This document shows, in pieces, positions 13,145-13,896 of a stretch of DNA of 13,896 bases (its first letter is position 1; the number at the start of each line of letters is the position of its first letter). The translations under genes were made by a program, and so were the position numbers. Under the pieces are notes generated by a model. The model searched no databases and had not been told where the DNA came from. It saw only the letters and a list, made by a program, of their open reading frames with translations. Source of the stretch: DATLGD01 sp035540755 (GTDB taxonomy: Bacteria; Actinomycetota; Actinomycetes; Mycobacteriales; SCTD01); assembly GCA_035540755.1 (NCBI GenBank), contig DATLGD010000229.1:1-13896 (forward strand), given 5' to 3'.

Positions 13145-13896
13145 GTGCCCTCACCCCCGCCCCCCGACGAGCCGCCCTCCGGCGCGTCCCCGCACGACCA
13201 GCCCGGTCCGGCCCCGCGCGGCCGGCGCGGCAACGGCCTGAGCGCCGGCGAGTGGGGTGCGCTGGTCGACGTCGACCCGCGGCTGTCGGACGCGCTGCTC
13301 GCGCGGCTGGCCGCGGCCGAGGTGCCCGCCCACGTCGAGCCGGCCGGCGCCACGACCGACCCGGTCTCCCGCGCCGGGACCATGCCGGTGCGCCCGCTCG
13401 ACCGGCTCTGGGTCGACGTCGCCCGGGCCGACGCCGCCCGGGCCGTCGTGGAGCAGGAGGCCGAGGAGGTCGTCGCCTCGCTGGGAGCCGAGGGCGGCAT
13501 CGAGCACTTCCTGCACGCGGTGCCGCGGGGCGCGTCCGGCCGGGTGCTCAAGCCGCCGCCCCGGCTGGGCCCGCCGGCGTCAGCGACCTCGCCCGCCGGG
13601 TCGCCGCGACCGCCCGCCGCCGGCCCGCCGTCCTCGGACGACGAGGCCTGGCGGGCGATCGTCGAGGGCTTCGAGCGCTCGTCCGACGCGCCCGTGCCGC
13701 CCTGGCCGGTCGAGGAGGACGTCGATCCCGAGGCCGCGCCGCGCCGGCGCCGTCCGACCGGCCCGACGGAGCCGCCCGCCCGCCGCCGCACCGACCGGCG
13801 CGACACCGACCCCGACACCGATGCCGGCCTGCCGGGCTGGGTCGAACCGGAGCGGCTCGCCGACGACGGGCACTACGTCCCCCCGCCCCCTCCTCC
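13145..13896 (+). CDS. proline-rich protein of unknown function (3' end cut by window)
   Basis: From GTG 13145 the frame is open to the window end (250 codons). Residues 1-30 are Pro/Gly-rich. About 38-120 form a compact stretch (SAGEWGALVDVDPRLSDALLARLAAAEVPAHVEP split around DRLWVDVARADAARAVVEQE), which reads like a small alpha/beta domain. The remainder is Pro/Arg/Asp-rich and disordered, reaching a run of prolines (DDGHYVPPPPP) at the edge. From memory, actinobacterial proteins with such a proline run often continue into a membrane segment, which would lie outside this window. Coding is supported by strong third-position G/C and the absence of stops. The start is not firm, as no ribosome site is visible. 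It begins 14 nt after the hydrolase stop. Confidence 0.7.
   Translation, partial: MPSPPPPDEPPSGASPHDQPGPAPRGRRGNGLSAGEWGALVDVDPRLSDALLARLAAAEVPAHVEPAGATTDPVSRAGTMPVRPLDRLWVDVARADAARAVVEQEAEEVVASLGAEGGIEHFLHAVPRGASGRVLKPPPRLGPPASATSPAGSPRPPAAGPPSSDDEAWRAIVEGFERSSDAPVPPWPVEEDVDPEAAPRRRRPTGPTEPPARRRTDRRDTDPDTDAGLPGWVEPERLADDGHYVPPPPP

Noticed and set aside
1..13896. Signs of mobile elements, CRISPR arrays, tRNA or rRNA genes
   Set aside because: No transposase or integrase motifs, regular spaced repeats, or tRNA-like cloverleaf with a TTCGA arm seen in context. A GGTTCGA-like stretch near 868-875 has no matching acceptor stem.

Overview
The window is very GC-rich DNA with many GTG starts and third-position G/C codons. 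The protein families seen (MacS-type sensor kinase, matrixin-like protease, actinobacterial-type acyltransferase) point to an actinobacterium. The look is that of Geodermatophilaceae or a near relative, but that placement is inference and the genus cannot be fixed from this stretch.

Layout. (1) 1-824, minus: the N-terminal 80% of a 6-phosphofructokinase running off the left edge, with residues typical of the pyrophosphate-dependent type. (2) 954-2099, plus: a secreted coiled-coil protein with a C-terminal RlpA-like double-psi beta-barrel. (3) 2242-7032, plus: a tightly coupled three-gene operon for the osmoprotectant dipeptide N-acetylglutaminylglutamine amide (NAGGN). It encodes a glutamine amidotransferase (asnO), a GNAT/ATP-grasp fusion synthetase (ngg) and an M42-like peptidase. 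A 16-codon mini-ORF bridges the first two genes by stop/start overlaps. (4) 7073-8557, plus: a glycerol kinase-like FGGY kinase, probably with its own leaderless promoter. A long hairpin follows at 8562-8607, between convergent genes. (5) 8624-9469, minus: a secreted or membrane-anchored matrixin-like zinc protease. (6) 9544-12019, minus: an operon plsC-type acyltransferase > MacS-type histidine kinase > NarL/LuxR response regulator, driven by a recognisable promoter at 12049-12078. (7) 12342-13130, plus: an alpha/beta hydrolase, then 13145 to the right edge a proline-rich protein of unknown function, cut by the window end.

How the parts relate. asnO, ngg and the peptidase form the known NAGGN gene set, which makes and probably turns over an osmolyte. 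The acyltransferase/two-component operon and the hydrolase suggest membrane lipid and envelope functions. A pfk gene next to a MacRS-type two-component system is, from memory, also the arrangement in Streptomyces. If so, the block 954-9469 (DPBB protein, NAGGN operon, glycerol kinase, protease) looks like an insertion into an older conserved neighbourhood. I see no RNA genes, insertion sequences, CRISPR arrays or phage genes.
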